A stretch of DNA of 25,938 nucleotides from BOG-933 sp037147415 (GCA_037147415.1 JBAWVF010000041.1:1-25938); one strand, 5' to 3'; counted from the stretch's first letter, positions 14,133 to 23,493 are shown. Program-made: numbers and translations. The notes: a model not told the origin generated them from the letters alone.

Positions 14133-15574
14133 CCGGCAAACAACACGGCCGCAGCCGCCGCGGCACTATTCAGGATCGGCACGGGGAACAAGAAGAACAG
14201 TAAAGTAAAGACTGAAGTCCCGGCCAGCACGACCGTGATCGTCCTGTCATCCTGACTGTCAATAACCTCAGCGGGAGCCTCATCAAAATACATCAGCTTA
14301 ATGATGCGCAAATAATAGAACGCACTAATAACGCTACACAACACACCGATGATCGCCATAACATAAAGATGCGCCTGAATAGCGGCCAGGAAAACATACA
14401 GCTTGCCGAAAAAGCCGGCCATCGGAGGCACGCCGGCCATCGAAAACATGAAGATCGCCATGACCGCGGCCAACATCGGATGAGTCCGCGACAACCCGCC
14501 AAAATGGGCCAAATCCTCGACCATCCGGCCCTGATACCGCATGCTCAGGATCACGGAAAAAGCGCCGACGGACATCACCACATACAGCGCCAAGTAAACC
14601 AGAATGCCGCGCACCCCTTGCGGGGTTCCCGCAGACAAGCCGAGTAATAAATAGCCGACATGCCCGATCGAGCCATAGGCCATCAGTCGCTTGATGTTGG
14701 TCTGCTGTATCGCGCCGAGCGCGCCGACCAGCATCGACACGACCGACATGAACATAATGACCTGTTGCCACTCCGCAGTCAGGCTGCCGAAGGGTCCGAC
14801 CAACAGACGCAGAAACAACCCGACGGCCGCCACCTTGGGCGCAACCGCAAAGAATGCGGTCACCGGGGTTGGCGCGCCCTCATAAACATCGGGCGCCCAC
14901 ATGTGAAACGGAACGGCCGCCACTTTGAACGCCAGACCGGCCATCATAAAGACCATGCCGGTAATAATGCCAAGATGGCCGTGCGGCAAATTGATCAGTG
15001 TCGCCGCAATCCGATTGAAATTCGTGGTCCCGGTAAAGCCATAAACCAGCGATGCCCCAAACAGCAGCAGACCGGAAGCCAACGCACCCAGGACAAAGTA
15101 CTTCAGCCCGGCCTCACTCGAAATTCCGGAGTCGCGACGGAATGCCGCCAGCACATAAAGTGCCAGACTTTGGGTCTCCATACCCATATAAAGCGACAGC
15201 AAATCATTTGCCGACAGCATCATCACCATGCCGAGTGTCGCAAGCACGGTCAAAACCGGAAACTCAAACCGGCCAATGCTCTCACGCCCGGCATAGCCTT
15301 GCCCGACCAGCAGCACCGTAGCCGCACCGAGCAGAACCAGTGTCTTCATAAAGACGGCAAAGCCATCGACAATAAACAAGCCGTTAAAGGCCAGAGCGCG
15401 TGTTCCACCGAGGCTGAGCACCAGCACCGCGGTAATAATCAGGCTCCCCGCCGCCATCCCGGTAACCAAGCGGGTAGAATCGGACCGAATAACCCCGGTC
15501 AACAACAGTACCAACGCCGCACAGGCCAAAAAAATCTCGGGCACCGCCGGCAAAAAATTCGGAAGTTCGGCCAT
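14129..15574 (-). CDS. nuoN: NADH-quinone oxidoreductase subunit N
   Basis: The 481-residue polytopic membrane protein is one of the three antiporter-like proton-pumping subunits of complex I. It has about 14 hydrophobic segments and typical NuoN motifs, such as LPAVPEIFLACAAL at the start, the charged MGMETQSLALYVLAA, and FKVAAVPFHMWAPDVYEGAP with its conserved Lys and His. The frame opens at 15634, but the ATG at 15574 has a GGAGAG ribosome site 8 bases upstream and gives the family's usual beginning. It follows nuoK by only 145 bases, where nuoL and nuoM normally lie. That makes it the only antiporter-like subunit encoded in this operon. Confidence 0.95.
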   Translation of the reverse strand: MAELPNFLPAVPEIFLACAALVLLLTGVIRSDSTRLVTGMAAGSLIITAVLVLSLGGTRALAFNGLFIVDGFAVFMKTLVLLGAATVLLVGQGYAGRESIGRFEFPVLTVLATLGMVMMLSANDLLSLYMGMETQSLALYVLAAFRRDSGISSEAGLKYFVLGALASGLLLFGASLVYGFTGTTNFNRIAATLINLPHGHLGIITGMVFMMAGLAFKVAAVPFHMWAPDVYEGAPTPVTAFFAVAPKVAAVGLFLRLLVGPFGSLTAEWQQVIMFMSVVSMLVGALGAIQQTNIKRLMAYGSIGHVGYLLLGLSAGTPQGVRGILVYLALYVVMSVGAFSVILSMRYQGRMVEDLAHFGGLSRTHPMLAAVMAIFMFSMAGVPPMAGFFGKLYVFLAAIQAHLYVMAIIGVLCSVISAFYYLRIIKLMYFDEAPAEVIDSQDDRTITVVLAGTSVFTLLFFLFPVPILNSAAAAAAVLFAG

Positions 15575-15599
15575 GGTAATCTCTCTCCTGCCCGGTTCC

Positions 15600-15710
15600 T
15601 TACGGTGCGGCGTCAGCAAGACCACCGCTACCAAGCGGCAGACTTCGGTATTTGCGATCCAACATTAAGGCTAAGCCAGAAGCCGGAAAATAAGCGGCAG
15701 CAACGTCCAT
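15600..15710 (-). other. 36-codon open frame where nuoL-nuoM should be (possible deletion scar)
   Basis: In the nuoK-nuoN gap a short frame starts at the ATG at 15710, 9 bases after the nuoK stop with GGGCGG just upstream, and ends at a TAA at 15600-15602. The product begins MDVAAAYFPASGLALML and then turns hydrophilic. Its hydrophobic start and its position are those expected of a nuoL start, but the resemblance is weak and it is far too short to be NuoL (about 600-650 residues). It may be a remnant or chance. The rest of the gap (15575-15599) holds only the nuoN ribosome site. Confidence 0.2.
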
Positions 15711-15719
15711 GGAACCGCC

Positions 15720-16028
15720 CTAGCCCTTCATCATGTTGACGTCCTCAACCGCGATCGAGCCGCGGTTGCGGAAGTAAACGACCAATATGGCCAGACCGAT
15801 CGCCGACTCAGCCGCGGCAACCGTCAAGATAAACATTGTGAAGACCTGTCCGGTCAGATCATGGAGATAAGCCGAAAACGCCACGAAATTAATATTGACA
15901 GCCAGCAGCATCAGCTCAATCGACATCAGAATGGTGATCACATTCTTGCGGTTCAGAAAGATACCGAACACGCCCAAGGTAAACAGAATCGCCGCTACGG
16001 TCAGATAATGTCCCAGTCCGATACCCAT
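15720..16028 (-). CDS. nuoK: NADH-quinone oxidoreductase subunit K
   Basis: The 102-residue protein has three membrane helices and is homologous to MrpC/ND4L in the proton-translocating arm of complex I. The conserved acidic residues in helix 2 (MSIELMLLAVNINF) and helix 3 (VAAAESAIGLAILV) are present. Its ATG overlaps the nuoJ stop by one base (TGATG). Length and sequence are normal, ending VEDVNMMKG. Downstream one expects nuoL, but a 145-base gap and nuoN follow. Confidence 0.97.
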   Translation of the reverse strand: MGIGLGHYLTVAAILFTLGVFGIFLNRKNVITILMSIELMLLAVNINFVAFSAYLHDLTGQVFTMFILTVAAAESAIGLAILVVYFRNRGSIAVEDVNMMKG

Positions 16029-16642
16029 CAGATTCCCTCCCGGCTCTTGACCTTGCGCACGGTAACCACATCACTCGGCAGACGCGAAGTCTGAACGGCA
16101 ATATCCTGGTGGCGCACATATGCCCGATTGCGTAGGGTCAGAACGATCGCACCCAGCATGGCAATCAGCAGAATCAGACCCGCCGACTGAAAGATATATA
16201 CGTAATCCGTGTAAAGCACATGCCCGAGTGCGGCGGTATTCGTCACCTGATCGAGTGGCGGCGTCGGTGACCCGGGCTTAACCAGCGCATGCGGTTCAAC
16301 CACCCAGTCGCCCATGACCATAACCAGCTCAACCAACAGAATGACACCGAGCATGGCGCCGATCGGCAGGTAGCGAAAGACCCGATGACGCAACTCGTTG
16401 AAGCTGATATCCAGCATCATCACGACGAACAGGAACAACACCGCGACCGCGCCGACATAAACAATGACCAGCGTCATCGCCAGGAACTCGGCGCCCAGCA
16501 ATATGAACAGGCCCGAAGCCAGAAAGAAGGCAAGAATCAAATACAACACCGAATGAACGGGGTTGCGCACGGAAATCACCATCACGCCTGAGAGCAGCAT
16601 GGTGATGGCAAAGAAATAGAAGACACAGGTTTCCACGATCAT
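16028..16642 (-). CDS. nuoJ: NADH-quinone oxidoreductase subunit J
   Basis: The 204-residue membrane protein has five predicted helices and corresponds to ND6. The conserved AFFLASGLFILLGAEFLAM and IVYVGAVAVLFLFVVMMLD stretches are visible; the latter contains the flexible helix involved in coupling quinone reduction to pumping. A basic cytoplasmic tail closes the protein. It follows nuoI by 47 bases with a purine-rich GGGGAGG site upstream and overlaps nuoK at its end. Confidence 0.96.
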   Translation of the reverse strand: MIVETCVFYFFAITMLLSGVMVISVRNPVHSVLYLILAFFLASGLFILLGAEFLAMTLVIVYVGAVAVLFLFVVMMLDISFNELRHRVFRYLPIGAMLGVILLVELVMVMGDWVVEPHALVKPGSPTPPLDQVTNTAALGHVLYTDYVYIFQSAGLILLIAMLGAIVLTLRNRAYVRHQDIAVQTSRLPSDVVTVRKVKSREGI

Positions 16643-16689
16643 CGCGTCCCCGCCTCCCCGGCGGCCTTCAGTCGGCTACAGGATTCCGA

Positions 16690-17178
16690 TCACCGGTACG
16701 GCGCTTCCAGCGCCAGATTGGCGGCGAGCCGGACCTCCCAGCGATCACCGTTAGCGAGCAGCTTCTCCTTGTTATAGTAAAGCTCCTCACGGGTCTCGGT
16801 CGAATATTCGAAGTTAGGCCCTTCTACGATCGCGTCAACCGGGCAAGCTTCCTGACATAAACCGCAGAAGATGCACTTTGTCAAATCAAGGTCGTAACGG
16901 GTTGTCCGACGACTACCGTCGGCACGCGCCTCGGCATCAATCGTAATCGCCAAAGCCGGACAAACCGCTTCACACAATTTGCATGCGATACAACGCTCCT
17001 CACCGTTAGGATAGCGTCGCAGCGCATGTTCTCCGCGAAAACGCGAGCTGATCGGCCCCTTTTCGTGCGGATAATTCAAGGTTGCCTTCGGCTTAAACAT
17101 TTGCCGGAAGGTTGACGCCATGCCCGTGGCGATCTCCCACAGGAGCACTCTACGCGCCCATTGGTCAATAAACGCCAT
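16690..17178 (-). CDS. nuoI: NADH-quinone oxidoreductase subunit I (2x[4Fe-4S])
   Basis: The 162-residue ferredoxin-like subunit carries clusters N6a and N6b on the path to quinone. Two complete binding motifs are present: Cys63-66-69-73 (CIACKLCEAVCP) and Cys102-105-108-112 (CIFCGLCQEACP). The N-terminus contains the amphipathic region that anchors it to the membrane arm. Length and the FEYSTETREELYYNKEKLL region match alphaproteobacterial/mitochondrial TYKY. A GGAG ribosome site precedes the ATG. It is 54 bases after nuoH. Confidence 0.97.
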   Translation of the reverse strand: MAFIDQWARRVLLWEIATGMASTFRQMFKPKATLNYPHEKGPISSRFRGEHALRRYPNGEERCIACKLCEAVCPALAITIDAEARADGSRRTTRYDLDLTKCIFCGLCQEACPVDAIVEGPNFEYSTETREELYYNKEKLLANGDRWEVRLAANLALEAPYR

Positions 17179-17232
17179 GCCAGCCGGTCTCCTCTCTCAC
17201 ACGCACCATCGTCTTCCACCCGCCACTTTACG

Positions 17233-18261
17233 TCAGTGCACGCCCTTGGGAAGCCATCCGAACACTTCAAGCACGCCCGCAGTCAACACCAACCAACCGA
17301 GCGAAAGCGGCAGAAAGATTTTCCAGCCAAGCCGCATCAATTGGTCATAACGATATCGAGGAAGCGCCGCCCGTGCCCAAATAAAGAAGAAAAGCACAAA
17401 AGCTATCTTAAGACCGAGCCAAATAGGGCCGGGAACCAGTTGAACATACGGCGCAAAAACCCAGAAATTAAGCGGAGGAAGCCACCCCCCCAGAAACAGG
17501 ACCGAAGCAATCGCGCTCATCAGAATCATGTTGCTGTATTCGCCCAACATGAACAGACCAAAGCTCATCGCCGAATATTCAGTGAAAAAGCCGGCGACGA
17601 TCTCGGACTCGCCCTCGGGCAAGTCGAAAGGATGGCGATTTGTCTCGGCTAGAATAGAGATAAAAAACACGATAAACATCGGGAACAGCGGGATCGCAAA
17701 CCACACGGTTTGCTGAGCCAGTACGATCTTCGACAAATTCAACGAGCCGACGCACAGCAAGACCGTGACAATAATCAAGCCCATTGAGACTTCGTAAGAC
17801 ACCATCTGTGCGGCAGAGCGTAAACCGCCCAGGAAAGCATACCGAGAATTGGAGGCCCAACCCGACATGATCGTACCGTACACCCCCAGCGAAGAAATCG
17901 CATAGAGATAGAGTACGCCGACGTTAATATCGGCCAAGACAAGACCGGAGCTGAAGGGTATGACCGCCCAAGCAACCAAGCTCAGGACAAAGGTCAGAAA
18001 CGGCGCAAAGATGAACACCACCGGATTAGCACCGGACGGAAAGATCATCTCTTTACCAAGTAATTTCAGCCCGTCCGCCATCGGCTGCAACAGCCCGTAA
18101 GGCCCAACCACCGCCGGCCCTTGCCGCATTTGCATCGCACTCATGACCTTTCGTTCGAAATAGGTCAGGTAAGCGACGCCGACTAAAACCGGGACCACGA
18201 TCGCCACGATAGCGGCGAGCATAACGATCAGCGGCCAAATGAAGGTCCAAAAGCTAGCCAT
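17233..18261 (-). CDS. nuoH: NADH-quinone oxidoreductase subunit H
   Basis: The 342-residue, eight-helix ND1 homologue forms the quinone-entry channel at the junction of the two complex I arms. Conserved features include YFERKVMSAMQMRQGP, GPYGLLQPMADGLKLLGKE and LAETNRHPFDLPEGESEIVAG with its acidic loop residues, then EYSAMSFGLFMLGEYSNM. The usual RxGPN is RQGPA here, a small departure. The start overlaps the nuoG stop by 8 bases, implying coupled translation. Confidence 0.96.
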   Translation of the reverse strand: MASFWTFIWPLIVMLAAIVAIVVPVLVGVAYLTYFERKVMSAMQMRQGPAVVGPYGLLQPMADGLKLLGKEMIFPSGANPVVFIFAPFLTFVLSLVAWAVIPFSSGLVLADINVGVLYLYAISSLGVYGTIMSGWASNSRYAFLGGLRSAAQMVSYEVSMGLIIVTVLLCVGSLNLSKIVLAQQTVWFAIPLFPMFIVFFISILAETNRHPFDLPEGESEIVAGFFTEYSAMSFGLFMLGEYSNMILMSAIASVLFLGGWLPPLNFWVFAPYVQLVPGPIWLGLKIAFVLFFFIWARAALPRYRYDQLMRLGWKIFLPLSLGWLVLTAGVLEVFGWLPKGVH

Positions 18262-20317
18262 GGGTTCCGGTCTTCCCTTCGCGGCTCTGCCCGAAGGCCT
18301 CGGTGCACTGTGCCATTGTCACCGAAGCCCGGCTGATTGGGTCCGTCATATAGAAATTATCGATTGCAGGCCGAAACGGCTCCGGCGACAGCGCGCCGGC
18401 TTGTCCGAACATGCGCCACGGCGCGGCCGCAACGCTATCAACCGTGGTAAACACCGGGTTGACCGCAGCAAGCCGGGCGCGAACGCCAGCTAAGCTATCG
18501 TAAGGGAGCGTCTGCCCGAGTCGCTCCGACAAGGCACGAAGAATTTTCCAGTCCTCGCGCGCCTCTCCGACCGGGAACAACACCAGGCGGCCCCGCTGAA
18601 CGCGACCTTCAGTGTTGATATACGTGCCATTCTTTTCAGTATAGGCAGCACCCGGCAAGATCACATCGGCCCGATGAGCCCCGCGATCACCATGATGTCC
18701 CTGATATATGACAAAGGCCTTGCCAAGCCGGCTTTCATCGATTTCATCGGCGCCGAGGAGATAAAGGACCTCGATCTCACCCGACTTAACACCCTCCAGA
18801 ATGCCCCGGGTATCACGACCCTGCGGCCCCGGAAGAATGCCGAGATCAAGACCACCGACTCGAGAGGCTGCAAGATGCAGCACGTTAAAGCCGTTCCACC
18901 CCTCACGCACCATATCGAATGATTCGGCAATTGCCCGCGCGGCCGCCTGCAAAGCCGGACCGTCGTCCCGGCTGAGCACACCCGCGCCCAGCACGAGCAT
19001 CGGGTTTTTCGCGACCTTCATCACCGCGCTGAACGGGTGCGTGCCGGCTATAATTTGGGAGAGCACCCCAGGCTCCGTTCCCAAATGGCTATAAGTATAG
19101 GTCAGCTTCACCGGATCGCCGACCAGAGCAACCTGGAGGTTACTATCCAGCCAGCGCTTACGGATGCGTGCGTTGATAATCGGCGCCTCAATTCGCGGAT
19201 TGGTTCCGATCAATAAAAGCGCGTCAGCCTGTTCGATGCCGGCAATCGTAGTATTAAACAGGTAGCCGGCGCGCTCAGCGGTATCAAAGCGAGCACCGTC
19301 TTGCCGGCAGTCCAAATTTTGCGAACCCAGACCGGTCAGCAAATCCTTAAGCGCCACCATCGACTCGGCATCAACCAGATCACCGACCAACGCGGCAATT
19401 TTCGTGCCCGAAAGCCCCTTCAACCGTGCGGCAATGGCCGCGAACGCCTCGTCCCAGCTTGCCGGTCGCAACTTACCATCACGCCGAACATAGGGCCGGT
19501 CCAACCGTTGCCGCTTCAGCCCATCATAGGCAAAACGGGTTTTATCGGAAATCCATTCCTCGTTAACGTCTTCATTGAGGCGCGGCAAAATGCGCATCAC
19601 CTCGGCCCCGCGGCTATCAACCCGAATGTTCGAGCCGACAGCATCCATAACGTCAACGCTCTCCGTCTTACGGAGTTCCCAGGGTCGCGCCGTAAAGGCG
19701 TAAGGCCGGCTGAGCAATGCACCGACCGGGCACACATCGGCCAGATTGCCCGACAGCTCAAAGTCAAGCGTCCGCTCAACATATGTCGTTATTTCAGTGT
19801 GAGTGCCGCGACCGACCGCCCCCAAAAGAGAAACACCGGCGATTTCTTCGCTAAATCTGATGCAGCGTGTGCAGTGAATGCAACGCGTCATCGAGGTGCG
19901 GATGAGCGGACCGAAATCCTTGTCTTGAACCGAACGCTTATCCTCGGCATAGCGATTTCGATCAAAGCCGTAGGCAACCGCCTGGTCCTGAAGATCACAC
20001 TCACCACCCTGATCACAAATCGGGCAGTCGAGCGGATGATTGAGCAGGATCAGTTCCATAACGCCCTTGCGGGCATTCTTGATCAAATCCGAGTTGGTCT
20101 TAATCACCATGCCGTCGGCGCAAGGCATTGCACAACTTGCGATCGGCTTCGGCGAGCGCTCCATCTCGACCAAACACATCCGGCAGTTGGCAGCAACCGA
20201 CAGCCGGTCGTGATAGCAGAAACGTGGCACCTCAATGCCAAGCTGCTCGCAGGCCTGAAGCACCGAAGTGCCGGGCTCGACAACGATTTCCATCCCGTCA
20301 ATGGTCAGTTTCGGCAT
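18254..20317 (-). CDS. nuoG: NADH-quinone oxidoreductase subunit G
   Basis: The 687-residue subunit is the largest of the NADH-oxidising arm. Ligands for three clusters are visible: the [2Fe-2S] cluster N1b at Cys34, 45, 48 and 62, cluster N5 at His94, Cys98, 101 and 107 (HPLDCPICDQGGEC), and cluster N4 at Cys146, 149, 152 and 196. The extra N7 cysteine set found in E. coli is absent, so it is of the mitochondrial/alphaproteobacterial type. The C-terminal two thirds is a molybdopterin-oxidoreductase-like domain without the cofactor. A GAGG ribosome site lies before the ATG, and the gene is 34 bases after nuoF. Confidence 0.97.
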   Translation of the reverse strand: MPKLTIDGMEIVVEPGTSVLQACEQLGIEVPRFCYHDRLSVAANCRMCLVEMERSPKPIASCAMPCADGMVIKTNSDLIKNARKGVMELILLNHPLDCPICDQGGECDLQDQAVAYGFDRNRYAEDKRSVQDKDFGPLIRTSMTRCIHCTRCIRFSEEIAGVSLLGAVGRGTHTEITTYVERTLDFELSGNLADVCPVGALLSRPYAFTARPWELRKTESVDVMDAVGSNIRVDSRGAEVMRILPRLNEDVNEEWISDKTRFAYDGLKRQRLDRPYVRRDGKLRPASWDEAFAAIAARLKGLSGTKIAALVGDLVDAESMVALKDLLTGLGSQNLDCRQDGARFDTAERAGYLFNTTIAGIEQADALLLIGTNPRIEAPIINARIRKRWLDSNLQVALVGDPVKLTYTYSHLGTEPGVLSQIIAGTHPFSAVMKVAKNPMLVLGAGVLSRDDGPALQAAARAIAESFDMVREGWNGFNVLHLAASRVGGLDLGILPGPQGRDTRGILEGVKSGEIEVLYLLGADEIDESRLGKAFVIYQGHHGDRGAHRADVILPGAAYTEKNGTYINTEGRVQRGRLVLFPVGEAREDWKILRALSERLGQTLPYDSLAGVRARLAAVNPVFTTVDSVAAAPWRMFGQAGALSPEPFRPAIDNFYMTDPISRASVTMAQCTEAFGQSREGKTGTHG

Positions 20318-20351
20318 GTGACCCTCTTGCCTTTCAGGACGATTGACGGGT

Positions 20352-21629
20352 TCAAGCGGCAGCGTGCTGGCGCGCCGCCATCAGGCGACGCTCAACATCC
20401 GGCCGAAAGTGGCGAAACAAACCCTGGATCGGCCAAGCCGCGGCATCGGCCAGAGCGCAAATCGTTCTACCCTCAATCTGCTTACTCACATCCAACAGCA
20501 TGTCAATTTCTTCAACCCTGGCATTGCCATCGGCAATTCGCTGCATCATTTTAGCCATCCACGGCGTGCCTTCACGACAAGGCGTGCATTGACCACAACT
20601 TTCGTGTGCATAAAATTTAGCCAACCGGGCAATGGCACGGACGAGATCGGTTGATTTGTCCATAACAATAATGCCGCCGCTTCCTAACGCCGACTTGACC
20701 TCGGACAACCCGTCATAATCCATCAGCACGGTTTCACAAATCGATTTAGGTAACATCGGCACCGAAGAGCCGCCAGGAATGATCGCCAACAAATTGTCCC
20801 AACCGCCGCGAATGCCGCCAGCATGCTTTTCGATCATTTCGCGCAACGGTGTACCCAGCGCTTCCTCAACATTACACGGATTATTGACATGTCCGGATAT
20901 GCAAAACAGCTTGGGACCGACATTCTTTGGCCGGCCTATGCTAGAAAACCAACTCGCGCCGCGCCTTAATATCGCAGGTACATCGGCGATGCTCTCGACA
21001 TTATTGACAGTCGTCGGTCGTGAATAAAGCCCGATCTGAGCGGGAAACGGCGGCTTACTGCGTGGTTGCCCCTTTTTACCTTCCAGACTCTCGATCAAAG
21101 CCGATTCTTCACCACAGATATAAGCCCCGGCTCCCGTGTGAACATAGACTTCCAAATCATAGCCGCTGCCACAAGCATTCTTGCCGATCAGCCCCGCTTC
21201 ATAAGCCTCATCAACCGCCGATTGCAGGGCCTTGATCTCGCGCTTAAACTCACCGCGGACATAGACATACGCTGCCGTCGCTCCGATTCCGACTGAGGCA
21301 TAGAGAATACCTTCAACCAGCTTATGCGGCTCATGTCGCAAAACATCGCGGTCTTTGCAAGTACCGGGCTCACCTTCATCAGCATTGACAACAAGATAGA
21401 CCGGCCCCTGAACGTTCCGTGGCATAAACGACCATTTAAGGCCGGTCGAGAATCCAGCGCCGCCACGCCCCCGCAGACCGGAGTCCTTGACCTCACTGAC
21501 AATCCACTCTCGGCCCTTAAGGATGATCTCCTTTGCGCCGTCCCAATCGCCGCGCGCCCGCGCGCCTTTCAGGCCGGGATCCAAAAAGCCGTAGAGATTG
21601 GTGTAGATGCGGTCTTCATCGCGCAACAT
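20352..21629 (-). CDS. nuoF: NADH-quinone oxidoreductase subunit F (NADH/FMN-binding)
   Basis: The 425-residue subunit binds NADH and FMN and holds cluster N3. The nucleotide-binding glycine-rich segment GLRGRGGAGFSTGLKW is at 51-66, the FMN region VNADEGEPGTCKDR at 81-94, GAGAYICGEESALIESLEG at 166-184, and the [4Fe-4S] ligands Cys345, 348 and 351 (SCGQCTPCREG) plus Cys391. Length and motifs are normal. It follows nuoE by 17 bases with a GGGGAG ribosome site. Confidence 0.98.
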   Translation of the reverse strand: MLRDEDRIYTNLYGFLDPGLKGARARGDWDGAKEIILKGREWIVSEVKDSGLRGRGGAGFSTGLKWSFMPRNVQGPVYLVVNADEGEPGTCKDRDVLRHEPHKLVEGILYASVGIGATAAYVYVRGEFKREIKALQSAVDEAYEAGLIGKNACGSGYDLEVYVHTGAGAYICGEESALIESLEGKKGQPRSKPPFPAQIGLYSRPTTVNNVESIADVPAILRRGASWFSSIGRPKNVGPKLFCISGHVNNPCNVEEALGTPLREMIEKHAGGIRGGWDNLLAIIPGGSSVPMLPKSICETVLMDYDGLSEVKSALGSGGIIVMDKSTDLVRAIARLAKFYAHESCGQCTPCREGTPWMAKMMQRIADGNARVEEIDMLLDVSKQIEGRTICALADAAAWPIQGLFRHFRPDVERRLMAARQHAAA

Positions 21630-21646
21630 GTGACCTGCTCCCCGGC

Positions 21647-22291
21647 TCAGTCCGCTAATCCACCCGCATCAGCGGCCTTAGCCGAGATCGCGGACTGGCT
21701 TGTCATGGTAGTTGGACCGTTTTGCGGACAGGAACCGCGCCGCCCGATCTGAGAACCCGGCGTCGGCTGTTCACCGCGCTCAAGCTGATCAATAATGGCG
21801 ATTATCGCCGGCCCGTCCAAATCCTCATAATAATCATCGCCGATTGCAACCACAGGAGCATTAACACACGCGCCGGCGCATTCGACCTCAACCACCGTAA
21901 ACTGTCCATCGGGCGTGGTTTCACCCGGACTAATCCCGAGCCGACGCTTGCAAGCCCCGACAATTTCGTCTGAACCGCGCAGCCAGCATGGCGTAGTCGT
22001 GCAGACTTCAATCAAGTGCTTGCCAACCGGGGCATGATTATACATCGTATAAAACGTTGCAACCTCATATACCTTGATTGGCGCCATCCCGAGTATTTCA
22101 GCGACATGGTCCATGGCCGCACGCGGCAACCAATTTTCATGCTGCCGTTGGGCAATATGAAGCAAGGGAATCACCGCACTTTGCCTCCGCTCAGCCGGAT
22201 AGCGAGCGATTATCTTGTCCGCAGTCGCGCGGTTTTCCGGCGTGAATGCGAAACTCTCAGGCTGGGCGGCGACCGAGGCGGGCTTGCTCAT
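21647..22291 (-). CDS. nuoE: NADH-quinone oxidoreductase subunit E ([2Fe-2S])
   Basis: The 214-residue thioredoxin-like ferredoxin carries cluster N1a, ligated by Cys97 and Cys102 (CTTTPC) and Cys138 and Cys142 (ECAGAC). The N-terminal helical region (TPENRATADKIIARYP) and the GMAPIKVYEVATFYTMYN stretch are typical. After about residue 175 comes a roughly 40-residue Ser/Ala/Thr-rich tail with no recognisable motif. Such tails vary among alphaproteobacterial NuoE. The ATG overlaps the nuoD stop (ATGA). Confidence 0.97.
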   Translation of the reverse strand: MSKPASVAAQPESFAFTPENRATADKIIARYPAERRQSAVIPLLHIAQRQHENWLPRAAMDHVAEILGMAPIKVYEVATFYTMYNHAPVGKHLIEVCTTTPCWLRGSDEIVGACKRRLGISPGETTPDGQFTVVEVECAGACVNAPVVAIGDDYYEDLDGPAIIAIIDQLERGEQPTPGSQIGRRGSCPQNGPTTMTSQSAISAKAADAGGLAD

Positions 22292-23493
22292 CGATCGATT
22301 TCTCCGAAAACGATATCAAGGGAGGCGATATTCGCCACGGTGTCTGCAAGCATGTGACCGCGTGACATGCTGTCAATCATAGACAGGTGAGCAAACCCTG
22401 GCGCCCGAATATGGCAGCGATACGGTCGGTTCGTTCCATCCGCAACCAAATAAATGCCGAACTCACCCTTTGGCGCCTCAATTGCCGTATATGTTTCGCC
22501 CGCTGGGACGTGGAATCCCTCGGTATAAAGCTTAAAATGATGGATCAACGCTTCCATCGACCGCTTCATTTCCGAACGTCTGGGTGGCGTAACTTTATGG
22601 TTCTGAACGCGAACCGGTTGCCCTTTAAGAGTGCCCAGCTTACGCAGACACTGCTTTATCATACTTACCGACTGAAGCATTTCTTCCATGCGCAAAAGAT
22701 AACGCGCATAGCAGTCACCGGTCTTGCCGACCGGAATATCGAACTCCAGTTCCTCATAGATTTCATAGGGCTGAGACTTACGAATATCCCAAGCAAAGCC
22801 GCTGGCCCGCAACATCGGGCCCGAACACCCCCAACTGAGAGCGTCTTCCGGTGAGATAATGCCGATATCAACTGTTCGTTGCTTAAAAATGCGGTTGTCT
22901 GTCAATAATCCGCCAAGCTTTTCAACAAAGGCCGGGAAAGTTTCGATATATTCGTAAATGTCATCGGTCAGACCATCCGGGAGATCAAGCCCGACTCCAC
23001 CGACGCGGAAATAATTCGCGTGAAGCCGAGCCCCACTGGCCCGTTCGTAAAACTCCATCAAGCGTTCGCGCTCTTCGAAACCCCACAAGGCCGGCGTAGT
23101 CGCACCGACGTCGAGCGCGCCGGTGGTAATCGCAAGTAAGTGATTCAGAAGACGACTTATCTCAGCATAAAGTACACGGATATACTGACCACGAACCGGC
23201 GGAGCAATGCCGAGAAGCTTTTCAACCGCTAAAACAAAGCCGTGCTCCTGAGCAATCGGCGCCACATAATCGAGCCGATCCATATACGGCATGGCCTGTA
23301 AATAGGTCTTGTGCTCGATTAGTTTTTCGGTGCCACGATGGAGCAAACCGATATGAGGATCGCAACGCTCAACCAGTTCGCCACTCATGTCGACCACAAG
23401 TCGCAACACACCGTGTGCAGCAGGGTGCTGCGGTCCGAGGTTAACCGTGTAGGGCTTGATCAAACCGTCTTCATTCAGGACGTTGGCGGCCAT
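22288..23493 (-). CDS. nuoD: NADH-quinone oxidoreductase subunit D
   Basis: The 401-residue 49-kDa subunit forms the quinone-binding cavity with NuoB. The quinone-site segment NLGPQHPAAHGVLRL is at 19-33, GLLHRGTEKLIEHKTYLQA follows, and the C-terminus keeps the DIVFGEIDR signature. It is a separate gene, not fused to nuoC as in E. coli. Its ATG shares a base with the nuoC stop (TGATG) and its stop overlaps the nuoE start, so three consecutive subunits are translationally coupled. Confidence 0.98.
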   Translation of the reverse strand: MAANVLNEDGLIKPYTVNLGPQHPAAHGVLRLVVDMSGELVERCDPHIGLLHRGTEKLIEHKTYLQAMPYMDRLDYVAPIAQEHGFVLAVEKLLGIAPPVRGQYIRVLYAEISRLLNHLLAITTGALDVGATTPALWGFEERERLMEFYERASGARLHANYFRVGGVGLDLPDGLTDDIYEYIETFPAFVEKLGGLLTDNRIFKQRTVDIGIISPEDALSWGCSGPMLRASGFAWDIRKSQPYEIYEELEFDIPVGKTGDCYARYLLRMEEMLQSVSMIKQCLRKLGTLKGQPVRVQNHKVTPPRRSEMKRSMEALIHHFKLYTEGFHVPAGETYTAIEAPKGEFGIYLVADGTNRPYRCHIRAPGFAHLSMIDSMSRGHMLADTVANIASLDIVFGEIDR

